From: Singulisphaera acidiphila DSM 18658 | Lineage (GTDB): Bacteria > Planctomycetota > Planctomycetia > Isosphaerales > Isosphaeraceae | DNA: 64,000 nt | Direction of reading: 5' to 3' | Assembly: GCF_000242455.2 (NCBI RefSeq) | Contig: NC_019892.1 | Location: 1,674,001-1,738,000 of the forward strand | Shown here: piece by piece, positions 17,598-27,951 of the stretch | Layout of the letters: each line of letters starts with the position of its first letter | Position numbering within the stretch: the stretch's first letter is position 1 | The notes under the pieces: generated by a model | What the model saw: the letters and a program-made list of their open reading frames with translations, nothing else | Database searches by the model: none | Told to the model about the DNA's origin: nothing | Made by a program: the position numbers and the translations under genes

Positions 17598-18755
17598 ATG
17601 CGCTACGTTCGACCTCGAGGTTTCACGCTCATCGAATTGTTGGTGGTGATCGCGATCATCGCCGTGTTGATCGCCCTGCTCTTGCCCGCGGTCCAGATGG
17701 CGCGCGAGGCGGCCCGTCGCTCTTCATGTGCGAACAACCTGAAGCAGCTCGGGCTCGCCGTCCACAACTACGAGTCGGTCAATCAGACCATCCCCTCGGC
17801 GTCGCTCTATCCTTGCCCGGCCGTCAATCCCTTCTCTCAAGTGGATCTGTGTTGGAGCTATGGTGCCAGCCCCCTGGTGAGCCTGCTGCAATATCTCGAG
17901 CAGGGAACGATTTATAACGCCTACAACGTAGGGCGAGGGGTCTACGGATCGTACCCGCCGAGTACCGATGGGCCGACCACCTGGTGGGCGAACACGACGG
18001 TCTTCAACATCCAACTCTCGGTCGTCCTTTGCCCGTCGGATACGCCTCGGCTGCTTCGTCAGCCGGTGACCAACTATCTGGCGAACCTCGGGGGCCCGTT
18101 CCTGCTCAACGGCTACAGCGGTCCCTTCGTTCCGCTCAACCCGACCATGACGTACATGGGGAGCGGCAACTACTCAACGACGGCCAATTATCCGAATGCG
18201 CAGACCTCAGGGGTCGTCGGCCTGAGTTCCATCACCGACGGCACCAGCAACACAGCGCTCTGGAGTGAAGGGGTCAGCGGCACCAACCTTCCCGTCCTCA
18301 CCGGGAGTGGCAAGGTCAGCGAGGTTCGCGGCTTCTTCAATTCCGGGTTCACGCTCAACCCCAACAACCTGGTCCGGAACCAGAGCACGGTGTACCAGTT
18401 CCTGGCGGCCTGCAACGCAGTGCCGGTGGGCACCCTCGCCGCGTCGCCCGGGAATACGGGGGTCGGCTCGCGCGGGCTGAGTTGGCAGATCTCGTATCCC
18501 TACTACGCCAATTTCGGGATGTACAACCACGTCGGGGGGCCGAACTCACGGCAGTGCTCGGCCATTACGGATCCGAACGGCGTCGGGCTCGACGTCTTCG
18601 GGACCTCGAACGCCACCAGTCTTCACCCCGGCGGGGTGAATCTGACCATGGCCGACGGCTCCGTTCGGTTCGTGAAGGAGCAGGTTAACCTCAATACCTG
18701 GTGGGCCATCGGCACGCGAAACGGCAACGAAACTCTCAATGCCAACCAGTTTTAG
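17598..18755 (+). CDS. DUF1559 pseudopilin-like protein (1)
   Basis: 385 residues, ATG 17598 behind AAGGGGAGGAG. It begins with the class III signal/pilin motif [17 protein letters not shown], then [31 protein letters not shown]. The C-terminus has the H-X9-DG motif ([17 protein letters not shown]) and ends [11 protein letters not shown]. These large planctomycete families are processed by prepilin peptidase and are thought to be surface or periplasmic, with unknown role. Two other intact members (29092, 48447) and a fragment (2806) are in this window. Confidence 0.95.
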   Translation: MRYVRPRGFTLIELLVVIAIIAVLIALLLPAVQMAREAARRSSCANNLKQLGLAVHNYESVNQTIPSASLYPCPAVNPFSQVDLCWSYGASPLVSLLQYLEQGTIYNAYNVGRGVYGSYPPSTDGPTTWWANTTVFNIQLSVVLCPSDTPRLLRQPVTNYLANLGGPFLLNGYSGPFVPLNPTMTYMGSGNYSTTANYPNAQTSGVVGLSSITDGTSNTALWSEGVSGTNLPVLTGSGKVSEVRGFFNSGFTLNPNNLVRNQSTVYQFLAACNAVPVGTLAASPGNTGVGSRGLSWQISYPYYANFGMYNHVGGPNSRQCSAITDPNGVGLDVFGTSNATSLHPGGVNLTMADGSVRFVKEQVNLNTWWAIGTRNGNETLNANQF

Positions 18756-19116
18756 CCAGCAGCTCCAGCCCAACTGCTCTGCCCCTTGCGCCTCCTAAAA
18801 AAAGACGGCTCGAGCCTGAGATTGGGGCCGGGTGGTTTCACCCGGTCCCACGATTGGGTGGTCGCTGGACGAGCATTTTGTTGCGTGCAAGCAAGAGCGT
18901 GCCCGGGAAACGGCGGTCGACTTCCCGGAAATTGATTGAGTCGTGGTTGTAGGCAGGGGTCAGGGAGAACCGGCTCTGCGTCCTGGTCAAGCCGAACCGC
19001 CTGCCAGGACTTGGCTTTTGATCGTGGTTCGGCCATACTATCCTCCCAATACGTAAGGATCGAGAGTTGCGAGAGGTTCGGAATTCACGAATCCTGGATT
19101 TCGTTTGGGGGCGGCC
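18756..19116. other. Intergenic region with a GC hairpin
   Basis: A hairpin GGGCCGGGTG-GTTT-CACCCGGTCCC at 18825-18849 follows the DUF1559 gene; it has no T run but may end transcription. Nothing else recognised before the phosphorylase gene. Confidence 0.5.
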
Positions 19117-21261
19117 ATGGTGGGTCAGACGCAGCGGATTGACAAGCTTCGAGAACTTGCGCGGAATCTGTGGTGGTGCTGGCAGCCGAATGTGGTCAGC
19201 CTATTTCGCGAACTTGATCCTCAGCTTTGGCGCAGCGTCGATCATAACCCCATCGAGTTCCTGAAACGCCTGCCGGCGGAAGTCCTCGATCGCCGGGCCG
19301 CCGAGATGGCGCTCGACTCGCGAATCGACTATGCGTTTCGCCGCCTTGCCGAATATCTCAAGAATACCGATTCCTGGGGAACGGTATACGCCGCCAACCT
19401 GCGTGCGCGGCCGGTCGCCTACTTCTCGGCGGAATTTGGTCTGCACGAAAGCCTTCCGATCTACTCGGGCGGTTTGGGCGTGCTCGCGGGTGACCATTTG
19501 AAGAGCGCCAGCGACCTGGGCGTCCCGTTGATTGGGATCGGCCTGCTCTATGACCAGGGCTACTTCCGCCAGTCGCTGGACATCAACGGTTGGCAGCAAG
19601 AGGAGTATCTCAACGCCAATCCGGACCTCCTGCCGATCGAGACCGTCACGGGAACGGACGGGACTCCCCTGATCATCTCGATCGAGACGAACAACGGCGT
19701 GCTCAAGGCCAGGGTCTGGCGGGTCAACGTCGGTCGGACGACCTTGTTGCTGCTGGACTCGAACGTCCCCGGAAATTCCGAAAGCGATCTGGCGCTCACC
19801 GCCCGGCTTTACGGCGGCGATGCACGGGTTCGGATTCGGCAGGAGCTGCTTCTGGGCGTCGGTGGCGTCCGCGTCTTGAATGCGCTTGGGATTCACCCCT
19901 CGGTGCTCCACCTCAACGAGGGGCATAGCGCGTTCGCGGGCTTGGAGATGATTCGGGCCGAGATGGAAGCCAACGAGATCCCGTTCGGTGAAGCCGTTCG
20001 CGACGTGGCGAGGATGACCGTCTTCACGACCCACACGCCGGTCGCCGCCGGCCACGACCGGTTCCCTGCCACGCTGGTCGAAGAGAATCTGGGCAAGCTG
20101 CGCGAGGCGCTCCACCTGTCTTATGACGACTTCATGGGACTCGGCCGGGTCTATCCGACCGACCTCAACGAACCATACTGCATGACGGTCCTGGCGCTGA
20201 AGCTTTCGCGGCACGCCAACGGAGTGAGCGCTCTCCACGGCCAGGTTTCGCGACGGATGTGGCACCCCTTGTACCCCAACCGGCCCGAAGAGAGCGTGCC
20301 GATCGGGCATATCACGAACGGCGTCCACGTGCCGACCTGGATCGCCCCCCAGATGCAGCTCCTCTACGGCCGGCACCTCGGCCCTGACTGGATCAAGCAG
20401 GTCCGGAACCCCGAGACCTGGGAGAGCATCGAGGCGGTCGACGACGCCGAGCTCTGGGAGACGCAGCAGGTCTTGAAGGCCAGGCTGATCGACTTCGTCC
20501 GTCGTCGGCTCACCGCGCAGGCCCAGAAGCGTGACGAAGGGGCTGCTGCGATCGAGCGGGCCCAGTCCGCCCTCGACCTGAACGCATTGACGATCGGCTT
20601 CGCCCGCCGATTTGCGACCTACAAGCGCGCCGGCCTGGTCCTCCAGGACGTGGAACGCTTGATCGAGATGATCCACTCCAGCGACCGGCCGATCCAGTTC
20701 ATCTTCGCGGGCAAGGCGCACCCCGAAGATCATTTTGGCAAGGAACTGATTCAGAACATCGTCCGCCTGACCCGCAAGGAAGAGCTGTCGCACCGTATCG
20801 TCTTCGTCGAAGATTACGATATCAACGTGGCTCGCCAGTTGGTTCAAGGGGTTGACGTCTGGTTGAACAACCCGCGTCGGCCGCAGGAGGCGAGTGGGAC
20901 TTCGGGGGAGAAGGCGCTCTTGAACGGGGCCCTGAACTTCTCGATCCTCGACGGCTGGTGGGCCGAAGCGTACGACGGGACCAACGGGTTCGCGATCGGG
21001 TACGGCCAGTCGCATTCGGTTCCTTCGGTGCAGGACGAGCGCGACTACAAAGCGCTGAGCGAGACCCTCACGGGCCAGGTGATCCCTCTCTTCTACAATC
21101 GCGACACCGACGGGTTGCCTCGCGGCTGGATCAAGCGGCAGAAGAATGCCCTGCGTTCCTTGGCCTGGCGGTTCAACGCCGATCGAATGGTCATGGACTA
21201 CGTGCAGAACTGCTACCTGCCGGCGGCCGGCGGCCAGTCATGCCAGGTGCCGCAGTCCTGA
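19117..21261 (+). CDS. glgP: Alpha-glucan (glycogen) phosphorylase
   Basis: 714 residues from ATG 19117; a TTG at 19105 would add four residues. It is of the shorter GlgP type (about 700-850 residues). Motifs: RELARNLWWCWQP at the N-terminus, YFSAEFGLHESLPIYSGGLG and LAGDHLKSASDLGVPLIGIG, HLNEGHSAF, TTHTPVAAGHDRF, GHITNGVHVPTW, FARRFATYKRA, and the PLP-lysine region EASGTSGEKALLNG (Lys about 598) followed by DGWWAEAYDG. It releases glucose 1-phosphate from glycogen-type alpha-1,4-glucans in the cytosol. It stands alone, without other glycogen genes. Confidence 0.95.
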   Translation: MVGQTQRIDKLRELARNLWWCWQPNVVSLFRELDPQLWRSVDHNPIEFLKRLPAEVLDRRAAEMALDSRIDYAFRRLAEYLKNTDSWGTVYAANLRARPVAYFSAEFGLHESLPIYSGGLGVLAGDHLKSASDLGVPLIGIGLLYDQGYFRQSLDINGWQQEEYLNANPDLLPIETVTGTDGTPLIISIETNNGVLKARVWRVNVGRTTLLLLDSNVPGNSESDLALTARLYGGDARVRIRQELLLGVGGVRVLNALGIHPSVLHLNEGHSAFAGLEMIRAEMEANEIPFGEAVRDVARMTVFTTHTPVAAGHDRFPATLVEENLGKLREALHLSYDDFMGLGRVYPTDLNEPYCMTVLALKLSRHANGVSALHGQVSRRMWHPLYPNRPEESVPIGHITNGVHVPTWIAPQMQLLYGRHLGPDWIKQVRNPETWESIEAVDDAELWETQQVLKARLIDFVRRRLTAQAQKRDEGAAAIERAQSALDLNALTIGFARRFATYKRAGLVLQDVERLIEMIHSSDRPIQFIFAGKAHPEDHFGKELIQNIVRLTRKEELSHRIVFVEDYDINVARQLVQGVDVWLNNPRRPQEASGTSGEKALLNGALNFSILDGWWAEAYDGTNGFAIGYGQSHSVPSVQDERDYKALSETLTGQVIPLFYNRDTDGLPRGWIKRQKNALRSLAWRFNADRMVMDYVQNCYLPAAGGQSCQVPQS

Positions 21262-21578
21262 GTCTGAGTGCTCGCATCCCCACGGGACGGCTCTCGCAGG
21301 CCCTTTCTTTTCTATCGGGCTTGGAGTTTCGTCGTTCCGTGGTTGTAGCGGGTTACGGCCAGCCTCGACCGTTTGAGAATCCGGGGCGTCCCCCTCGCAT
21401 CGCCTGCCCCCTGTCTCGCATAATCAGGGGGAGTCATGGGCTCGACGACGCTCGGCATGACTGGCTCCCTTTTTTTTTGACTGAGACGAGAACATGGTGA
21501 GGCCCCTTTCCCCAAGGGGACTCACGGTGGCTCTGGTAACTGAGACGAGGCCCGGCCGGCGATACCGGGAGTGCGACC
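21262..21578. other. Intergenic region
   Basis: A run of nine T (about 21470) and a direct repeat ACTGAGACGAG (21479 and 21539) are visible. No gene seen. Confidence 0.4.
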
Positions 21579-23315
21579 ATGATCGGCGAAAAGCTCGGTT
21601 CCTTCCGGATCGAGGCGATCCTCGGTACGGGGGCCATGGGGGTGGTCTACCGCGGGATCAGCGAGACGACGGGTAAACCCGCCGCCGTCAAAGTGATCAG
21701 CGGCGAGCTCGCCCAGAAGAGCAAGTCGTACGAGCGATTTCGCCGAGAGGCCGAGATCCTCAAGCAATTCCGCCACCCGAACATCGTTCGATTCCTGGCG
21801 GTCGGCCGCTACCAGGGCACCTCTTACTTCGCGATGGAATATGTCGCGGGAGAGACCCTCGAGCAAATGCTCCGCCGTCAAGGCCCCCGCCCTTGGCGTG
21901 AGATCGTCGAGCTGGCGATCCAGACCTGCGAGGCGCTCCACTATGCGCACGAGCATGGCGTGGTCCACCGCGACCTGAAGCCGTCGAACTTGATGGTCTC
22001 CGAGGAAGGGCAGATCAAGCTGACCGACTTCGGGATCGCCAAGGACCTTGACGCCACCGCCCTGACGGCGACGGGTCGAACCTTGGGCACTGCGGCATAC
22101 ATGGCCCCCGAGCAAATTCGAGGGACGCCCGAGGTCAGCCACAAGACCGACCTCTATGCGCTGGGGGTCGTTCTCTACCAGATGCTCACCGGCCGGGCCC
22201 CGTTCGAGGGTTCGTCGGCGGTCGTGCTAATGCATTGCCACATGAACGAGCCGCCGCCACGGCCCAGCGCCCGGGTCGCCGAAATCCCAGTGGCCCTGGA
22301 CAAGCTGGTCGTCCAGCTCATGGCCAAGGACCCGAACGATCGGCCGTGGGACGCGGCGGCCGTGGCCGTTTCCCTGGGCGAGATCCGCGACAAGGCGAGT
22401 CGAGGCGATACCGTCGCGATGGTCTGGGCGACCGAAGGCGACCAGGAACTCACCCCGACCCGAGCGGGCCTCCTGACCCGCGCAGCAGGCACCGAAATTC
22501 CTGCTCCGAAGCCCCGCAAGGCTGCCAAGGCCAAGCGGCGGCTGGCGCTTCCCGAGCTGGACCGGTCGTTCCTCGAGGTCGCCCTGTTGTGCCTTGGTTT
22601 GGTAGTGGTGGGCGCTTTCATCGGCTACATGTTCTGGCCGCCGAGCGCCCCGTATCTTTACCGCCAGGCCGAGCGGTTGATGGCGTCCGAGAAGCTGAGC
22701 GATTGGACGACCGCCCGTGACGAGTATCTGAATCCGCTCGACACGCGGTTCAAGCAAAACCCCTATCTCAAAACGACGCAAGGCTGGCGCGATCGCATCG
22801 ATCTCAAAATAGCCGATAATCGGGCCAAGATCCTCGAGGCTCCGACGCAGACTCGATTCAATGAACCCCAAAATGCGACCGAGGGGGCGTATCAAGCCTA
22901 TTACCGTTTGGCCAGCAAGGCCTCGAGCGAGGGGAACGACCTGGCGGCGGTCGGCTATTGGGAGGAGATGACCACCAAGGTCAACCCGAAAGTGGCCGAG
23001 GAGCGAGGCTGGTACTTGCTCTCCCAGAAGCGGGTTACCGACCTGAAACAGGCCATCCTCAAACGCCGTGAGGTTGTCGCCGGCTTGCTCAGTCGCGCCT
23101 TGCAGGCCGAGCAATCGGGCCGATCCGCCGAGGCTGCAAACATTCGCGAGGACCTCAAGACACACTTCGGCAAATACACCGATCTGAACGAGCTCTTCCT
23201 CAACTTCGGCCTGAAGGAAGCTCCCGCCGCGACGACTCCCCTCCCCTCCGCTCCCGCGGCAAGCAACGACGTCGCACCCGGCGACGACGGGGCAGCCAAG
23301 ATCAAGGATCCGTGA
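21579..23315 (+). CDS. Membrane Ser/Thr protein kinase (PknB/Hanks type)
   Basis: 578 residues. The kinase domain spans residues 8-270 with all key motifs: glycine loop LGTGAMGVVY, catalytic Lys in AAVKVI, HRDLKPSNLM, DFGIAKD, AYMAPEQIRG and DLYALGVVLYQMLTGRAPF. A basic linker (KPRKAAKAKRRLALPEL) leads to one membrane segment at about 330-353 (FLEVALLCLGLVVVGAFIGYMFW). The extracytoplasmic part (about 225 residues) is helical with no known sensor domain and ends in a Pro/Ala-rich tail. It should phosphorylate cytosolic targets in response to an unknown signal. It is a single gene. Confidence 0.95.
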   Translation: MIGEKLGSFRIEAILGTGAMGVVYRGISETTGKPAAVKVISGELAQKSKSYERFRREAEILKQFRHPNIVRFLAVGRYQGTSYFAMEYVAGETLEQMLRRQGPRPWREIVELAIQTCEALHYAHEHGVVHRDLKPSNLMVSEEGQIKLTDFGIAKDLDATALTATGRTLGTAAYMAPEQIRGTPEVSHKTDLYALGVVLYQMLTGRAPFEGSSAVVLMHCHMNEPPPRPSARVAEIPVALDKLVVQLMAKDPNDRPWDAAAVAVSLGEIRDKASRGDTVAMVWATEGDQELTPTRAGLLTRAAGTEIPAPKPRKAAKAKRRLALPELDRSFLEVALLCLGLVVVGAFIGYMFWPPSAPYLYRQAERLMASEKLSDWTTARDEYLNPLDTRFKQNPYLKTTQGWRDRIDLKIADNRAKILEAPTQTRFNEPQNATEGAYQAYYRLASKASSEGNDLAAVGYWEEMTTKVNPKVAEERGWYLLSQKRVTDLKQAILKRREVVAGLLSRALQAEQSGRSAEAANIREDLKTHFGKYTDLNELFLNFGLKEAPAATTPLPSAPAASNDVAPGDDGAAKIKDP

Positions 23316-23654
23316 GGGAAAGCCTTGTTTTGCTGCCTCGGGCTCGTTCTTCTCGAAGGAATCGCCCGGCCGGGCCGGCCGAAACTGAGTGGGCCAGTTT
23401 GATGTTTGCAGGTTGACATGATCCGGTATATCAGACCGGTCTCAGGGATGAAGCCGTTGACGGGATGGCTCGCTGTTGTTGCTGCGCGACGCGACTCCGA
23501 AGAATTTGGGAATCTCAGAGCGACGCCTCCAAATTGGTTGACGCGAAGTTCAACGTCGGTTAATCTGGGGTTTACCTATCAAAGCCGGGGTGAGTGTGTC
23601 TACTCACTTCGTTTTTCCCCCAGCATTTGGCCGTTCGAGGCCCCGAGGATGGAG
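23316..23654. other. Intergenic region
   Basis: About 340 bases; the frame of the downstream gene extends back to 23406 but without coding character. No other structure recognised. Confidence 0.4.
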
Positions 23655-23954
23655 ATGTCTCAGTCTCGCGTTCGCTTCATTGGCAGTCGAGAACTTCACC
23701 GCGACCTTCCGAAGGTGCTGGATTCCCTGGAAGACCCCAACGCTCGCTTCGTCTTGACCATTCACAGCAAGCCCAAGGCTGTATTGATCGGGGCCGAAGC
23801 ATTCTTGCAGTTGTTGCGCGGGCACACCCCGAGCGATCGGCTGCTGGCACTTCAACTGGGTGCGTTGGTCCAAGGCCTGGAATCTGCCATCGCTTCGGAC
23901 GACTCGGTTGCTGCGGACGAAGTTCAGGATGTCGAAGAACTCGCGGTCGTCTGA
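23655..23954 (+). CDS. Phd/YefM-like antitoxin, no toxin beside it
   Basis: 99 residues from ATG 23655, with GAGG 6 bases upstream (an ATG two codons earlier is too close to it). RVRFIGSRELHRDLPKVLDSL, then FVLTIHSKPKAVLIGAEAFLQLL is the Phd/YefM fold: an N-terminal DNA-binding dimer with the PxxVLI strand. Antitoxins of this family repress their own operon and bind a Doc or RelE/YoeB toxin. No toxin frame follows within the 370 bases before dnaE, so it is an orphan or has another role. Confidence 0.75.
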   Translation: MSQSRVRFIGSRELHRDLPKVLDSLEDPNARFVLTIHSKPKAVLIGAEAFLQLLRGHTPSDRLLALQLGALVQGLESAIASDDSVAADEVQDVEELAVV

Positions 23955-24327
23955 GTTCCTTTCACGTCGCGTCCTTTCATCACCGATCCGTCAAGGGCTG
24001 GAGTGCCCTCCACCACGTCTTTTCCGTTCACGGATTCGATCGGTAATTCCCCCAAGAGCGATCGTTCGTGGGACTCTTCAGGGTCCTGGGGACGATCGTT
24101 CTGTTGGTTCGAACCCTCCATTCGTGAGGATCGTTCGTGGCGGTCACGATCGTGGGGCAATCCCGCGTGAGTCGGCGTGGTGGCCGTCCGATAAACAACC
24201 AGAGTCGAAGCGTCGAGGCACCCTTCAGGGTCAGGGGTGCCTTGTGTTAGAATGACCTGAGCGTAGGTTCAGCGGTTCCGGTTCTCACGAGAGCCGGCCG
24301 CAGTGCCCGGTCCGCCCGAGGTGTTTG
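23955..24327. other. Intergenic region with GATCGTTC repeats
   Basis: GATCGTTC occurs three times (about 24060, 24094 and 24129) in related contexts (CGATCGTTCGTGGGAC, CGATCGTTCTG, GGATCGTTCGTGGCGG). A hairpin follows at 24216-24242. These repeats could be operator copies for the antitoxin-like protein or for dnaE; this is inference. Confidence 0.4.
24216..24242 (+). terminator. Hairpin before dnaE
   Basis: AGGCACCC (24216-24223) pairs with GGGTGCCT (24235-24242), followed by TGTGTTAG. A weak terminator or a leader hairpin about 85 bases before the dnaE start. Confidence 0.45.
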
Positions 24328-27300
24328 ATGTCCAGCCGGCCGTTCGTCCACTTGCATTGCCATAGCCACTACAGTTTGCTCGACGGCGCCAGCAAGCTGC
24401 CCGCGCTGGTCAAGCGGGCGAAGGCCTTGGAGATGCCGGCCCTGGCCGTCACCGATCACGGCAACCTATACGGGGCGGTCGAGTTCTTGCGTGAGGCCAA
24501 GGCGGTGGGCATCAAGCCGATCGTGGGGCTTGAGGCCTACGTCGCGCCTCGGCATCGGACCGAGCGGAGCATGGGGGGCGGCTCCGGCAAAGAGTACGCT
24601 TTCCACCTTACCCTGCTGGCGCGCAACGGCGAGGGGGTCCGCAACCTCATGCGGCTCTCGTCGGCCTCGTTCCTCGAAGGGTTTTACTACAAGCCACGGA
24701 TCGACAAGGAGATCCTCGAGCGGCATTCCGAAGGGCTTATCTGCCTCTCGGGCTGCGCCTCGGCCGAGTTCTCGGACCATATCCTCTACGGCAAGACGGC
24801 CGATGCCGAGAAGCTCTGCGACTGGTACGTCCGTGTCTTTGGCGAAGAGAACTTCTTCGTCGAGATCCAGGACAACGGGATCCAGATTCAGCGCGACTGT
24901 GCGGCGGGGGCGATCGACATCGCCCGACGCAAGGGCCTCCCCTTGGTCGCCACCAGTGATGCCCACTACCTCACGCAGGATGACTCCAAAGCACACGATA
25001 TTCTCCTCTGCATCAACACGGGCAAGACGGTCGACGACCCGAACCGGATGAAGTTCGAGAACGACCAGTTCCACGTCCGCAGCCCCGAAGAGATGTACGC
25101 CGCGATGCCTGGCCACGAGGAGGCGCTCGCCACTTCGGTCCGGATCGCGGAGATGGTCGAGGAGAACTATAAGAGCCTGAACCTCGGCAAACGGATGTTT
25201 CCGTCGTTCAAGCCCCCCGGCGAAAAGACCCCGGAGGAATATCTCGCCGAGCTCTGCCTGACCGGCCTGCGCGAACGGTTCGGCGAGAATCCACCGGCCG
25301 AGGCTACGGAACGACTTGACCACGAGCTCGGCATTATCAACCGGATGGGGTTCGCGTCCTACTTCCTGATCGTCTGGGACTTCGTCCGGTTCGCCCGCGA
25401 GGAGGGGATTCCCAACTCGGCGAGAGGCTCGGCCTGCGGTGCCTTGGTCAGCTATGTGCTCTACCTGAGCCATGTCGATCCGCTCAAGTACGACCTCCTC
25501 TTCGAGCGGTTCCTCGACCCGAATCGGTCGGAAGCGCCTGATATCGACATCGACCTTTGCCGGGAACAGCGGGCGAAGGTCATCGAGTACGTCCGAGGCA
25601 AGTACGGGGCGGCCAACGTCGCCCAGATCGGCACCTTCGGCACGATGGCCGCCAAGGCGGCGCTCAAGGACGTCGGCCGGGCCCTGAACATCCCGTTGTC
25701 CCGCGTCGATCAGGTCACCAAGCTGATCCCGACCCGGCTGAACATCACCCTGGAAGAGGCCCTCAAGGAAGAGCCGGCCCTCAGGCGTTTGACCGAGGAA
25801 GACCCGGAGATCGCCAAGCTCCTTGAGTATGCAAGGCGGCTGGAAGGGACCGCACGCAACGTCGGCACCCACGCCGCTGGCGTCGTGATCGCCGACCGCC
25901 CGCTCTGCGACATGGTTCCGCTCCAGCGGCTGCCGAACAAAGACAAGGACAAGGAGGTCGTCAGCACCCAGTGGGAAATGGGCGACGTCGAGAAGGCCGG
26001 CCTTCTCAAGATGGACTTCCTCGGCCTTCGCAACCTGACCAGCCTGGCGGCTGCGGTGAAGCTCGTTGAGAAGAAGATCGGGCAGCCGCTCGACCTGCTC
26101 AGCCTGCCTCTCGACGATGAGGAGACGTATCAGCTCCTCCAGCGGGGTGAGGCGCGGGGGATCTTCCAGCTCGACTCGGCCGGGATCCGTGACTTGCTGG
26201 TCAAGATGAAGCCCGACCGCTTCGCCGACTTGATCGCGATCCTGGCGCTCTACCGTCCCGGTCCGCTCAACGGCGGTATGGTCGACGAGTATGTCGACGT
26301 TAAGCACGGTCGGAAGCAGGCGGTCTATGAGCACGCCGTGATGAAAGAGGTTCTTGAAGACACGCACGGGGTCATGGTCTATCAAGAACAGGTCATGCGG
26401 ATCTTGAACCGCCTGGGGGGCATCGAACTCTCGCAAGCGTACGCCTGCATCAAGGCGATCTCCAAGAAGAAGACCGAGACCATCGCCCAAGGGCGGAAGC
26501 AGTTCGTCGAGGGGGCGGTCGAACGCGGCCTGGAAAAAGATCGCGCGACCAAGATCTTCGAGCTCATCGAGTTCTTCGGCGGTTACGGTTTCAACAAGTC
26601 GCACTCGACGGCCTATGCCCTCGTCCTCTTCCAGACGGCCTACCTCAAGGCCCACTACCCCACCGAATACATGGCCGCCCTGCTCTCCACCGAGATGGAC
26701 GGCGCCGAGCGGGAAAAGTTTCTCGTCGAGCACATCGAAGACTGTAAGAAGCTTGGCCTTGAGGTCTTGCCCCCCAATATCAACGAGGGCGATGCGCCGT
26801 TTCGGGTCGCCTCCGAGGGGAAGATCCATTTTGGCCTGGGCGCGATCAAGGGGGTGGGTCTGAAGGCGGTCGATGAGATCGTGCGGGCCCGAGACAAAGG
26901 GGAGCGGTTCACCGGTCTCGACGACCTGTTCGAACGGGTCCCCTTGACCGTGGTCAGTCAGTCGTGCGTTGAAGCCCTCATCAAGGCGGGTGCGTTTGAT
27001 TGCCTGGGGGCCCGTCGGAGCCAGTGGCTAGCCGTCTTGCCCCGAGCGGCGCAGGCCGGTCAGGCGGTTCAGGAGGATCGCAAACGGGGTCAGCGCAGCC
27101 TCTTCGACGCGTTCTCGGGGGCCGTCGACGAGAGCCCTCAAAACGGCAATGGCAAGCCAACGACCACGTCGAGCCTGCCCGACATCCCCGAGCTCCCTGA
27201 CATCGATCGTCTGGCCGAGGAGAAGAAGGTCCTCGGATTCTACATGTCGAGCCATCCCCTGGCGCGGCACGCCAGCCTCTTGCAGGCCCTGGCGACACAC

Positions 27301-27951
27301 AGCGTGGCGCACCTCGCCACCGTCGTGGCCAAGTCGGAAGTCACCTTGGGGGGGATGATCACCGGCGTGCAAATCAAGAGCGTCCAGAAGAGCCGCTCCG
27401 GCCTGACCCGGATGGCCAAGCTCACCTTCGAGGATCTGACCGGTTCGGTTCCGGCCATGCTCTGGCCCGAGCAGTTCGCTCAGGTGGAGGAGATGGTCAA
27501 AAACGACCTGATCTGCTTCGTTCGCGGGGCCCTTGACCGCCGCCGCGAACCGGCCGAGCTGGTGATCTCCAAGATCATCCCCCTGAGCAAAGGGCCGGCT
27601 GAGCTCTCGCGCGGGGTCGTGGTCACCCTTCGCAAAGGGGTGACAGAGGACGAACAGATGCAGCGGTTGCTCCGCCAATTCCGGATCAGGCCCGGCAACC
27701 TCGACGTCTACCTCGAGATCCTCGGTCTCTCCGGCGTCCGTCGCGCGATCTACAAGGCCGGTGCGGCACTCAAGATCCGTCACGACGACCGCATGCTCTC
27801 CGACCTCGAAGCCGCGGTCGGGGCGGGCAACGTCCGCCTTCTGGGCAATCGCGGGGCCACCGCTCGCGTCGAACCGACCGTCGCGGTTGCGACCCCGGCT
27901 CCGACGGAAGCCGACTACGACTACGTTGAGTCTCCCTCCGACGATGATTGA
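24328..27951 (+). CDS. dnaE: DNA polymerase III subunit alpha
   Basis: 1207 residues, ATG 24328 with GAGG 6 bases upstream. Domains: PHP (residues 5-230; HLHCHSHYSLLDG, AVTDHGN, SGCASAEF, ATSDAHY, metal-binding residues retained), polymerase palm with the catalytic pair in APDIDIDLC and the third Asp in KMDFLGLRNLT, fingers with GGYGFNKSHSTAYAL, helix-hairpin-helix (about 835-900), and an OB fold (about 1010-1090; VTLGGMITGVQ). The family usually has PDxDxDF; here the last Phe is Leu. It is the replicative polymerase subunit. Single gene with no replication genes nearby. Confidence 0.98.
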   Translation: MSSRPFVHLHCHSHYSLLDGASKLPALVKRAKALEMPALAVTDHGNLYGAVEFLREAKAVGIKPIVGLEAYVAPRHRTERSMGGGSGKEYAFHLTLLARNGEGVRNLMRLSSASFLEGFYYKPRIDKEILERHSEGLICLSGCASAEFSDHILYGKTADAEKLCDWYVRVFGEENFFVEIQDNGIQIQRDCAAGAIDIARRKGLPLVATSDAHYLTQDDSKAHDILLCINTGKTVDDPNRMKFENDQFHVRSPEEMYAAMPGHEEALATSVRIAEMVEENYKSLNLGKRMFPSFKPPGEKTPEEYLAELCLTGLRERFGENPPAEATERLDHELGIINRMGFASYFLIVWDFVRFAREEGIPNSARGSACGALVSYVLYLSHVDPLKYDLLFERFLDPNRSEAPDIDIDLCREQRAKVIEYVRGKYGAANVAQIGTFGTMAAKAALKDVGRALNIPLSRVDQVTKLIPTRLNITLEEALKEEPALRRLTEEDPEIAKLLEYARRLEGTARNVGTHAAGVVIADRPLCDMVPLQRLPNKDKDKEVVSTQWEMGDVEKAGLLKMDFLGLRNLTSLAAAVKLVEKKIGQPLDLLSLPLDDEETYQLLQRGEARGIFQLDSAGIRDLLVKMKPDRFADLIAILALYRPGPLNGGMVDEYVDVKHGRKQAVYEHAVMKEVLEDTHGVMVYQEQVMRILNRLGGIELSQAYACIKAISKKKTETIAQGRKQFVEGAVERGLEKDRATKIFELIEFFGGYGFNKSHSTAYALVLFQTAYLKAHYPTEYMAALLSTEMDGAEREKFLVEHIEDCKKLGLEVLPPNINEGDAPFRVASEGKIHFGLGAIKGVGLKAVDEIVRARDKGERFTGLDDLFERVPLTVVSQSCVEALIKAGAFDCLGARRSQWLAVLPRAAQAGQAVQEDRKRGQRSLFDAFSGAVDESPQNGNGKPTTTSSLPDIPELPDIDRLAEEKKVLGFYMSSHPLARHASLLQALATHSVAHLATVVAKSEVTLGGMITGVQIKSVQKSRSGLTRMAKLTFEDLTGSVPAMLWPEQFAQVEEMVKNDLICFVRGALDRRREPAELVISKIIPLSKGPAELSRGVVVTLRKGVTEDEQMQRLLRQFRIRPGNLDVYLEILGLSGVRRAIYKAGAALKIRHDDRMLSDLEAAVGAGNVRLLGNRGATARVEPTVAVATPAPTEADYDYVESPSDDD

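Noticed and set aside
19201..21015. 604-codon minus-strand frame
   Set aside because: Antisense of glycogen phosphorylase.
24466..26829. 787-codon minus-strand frame
   Set aside because: Antisense of dnaE; long only because of GC-rich third positions.
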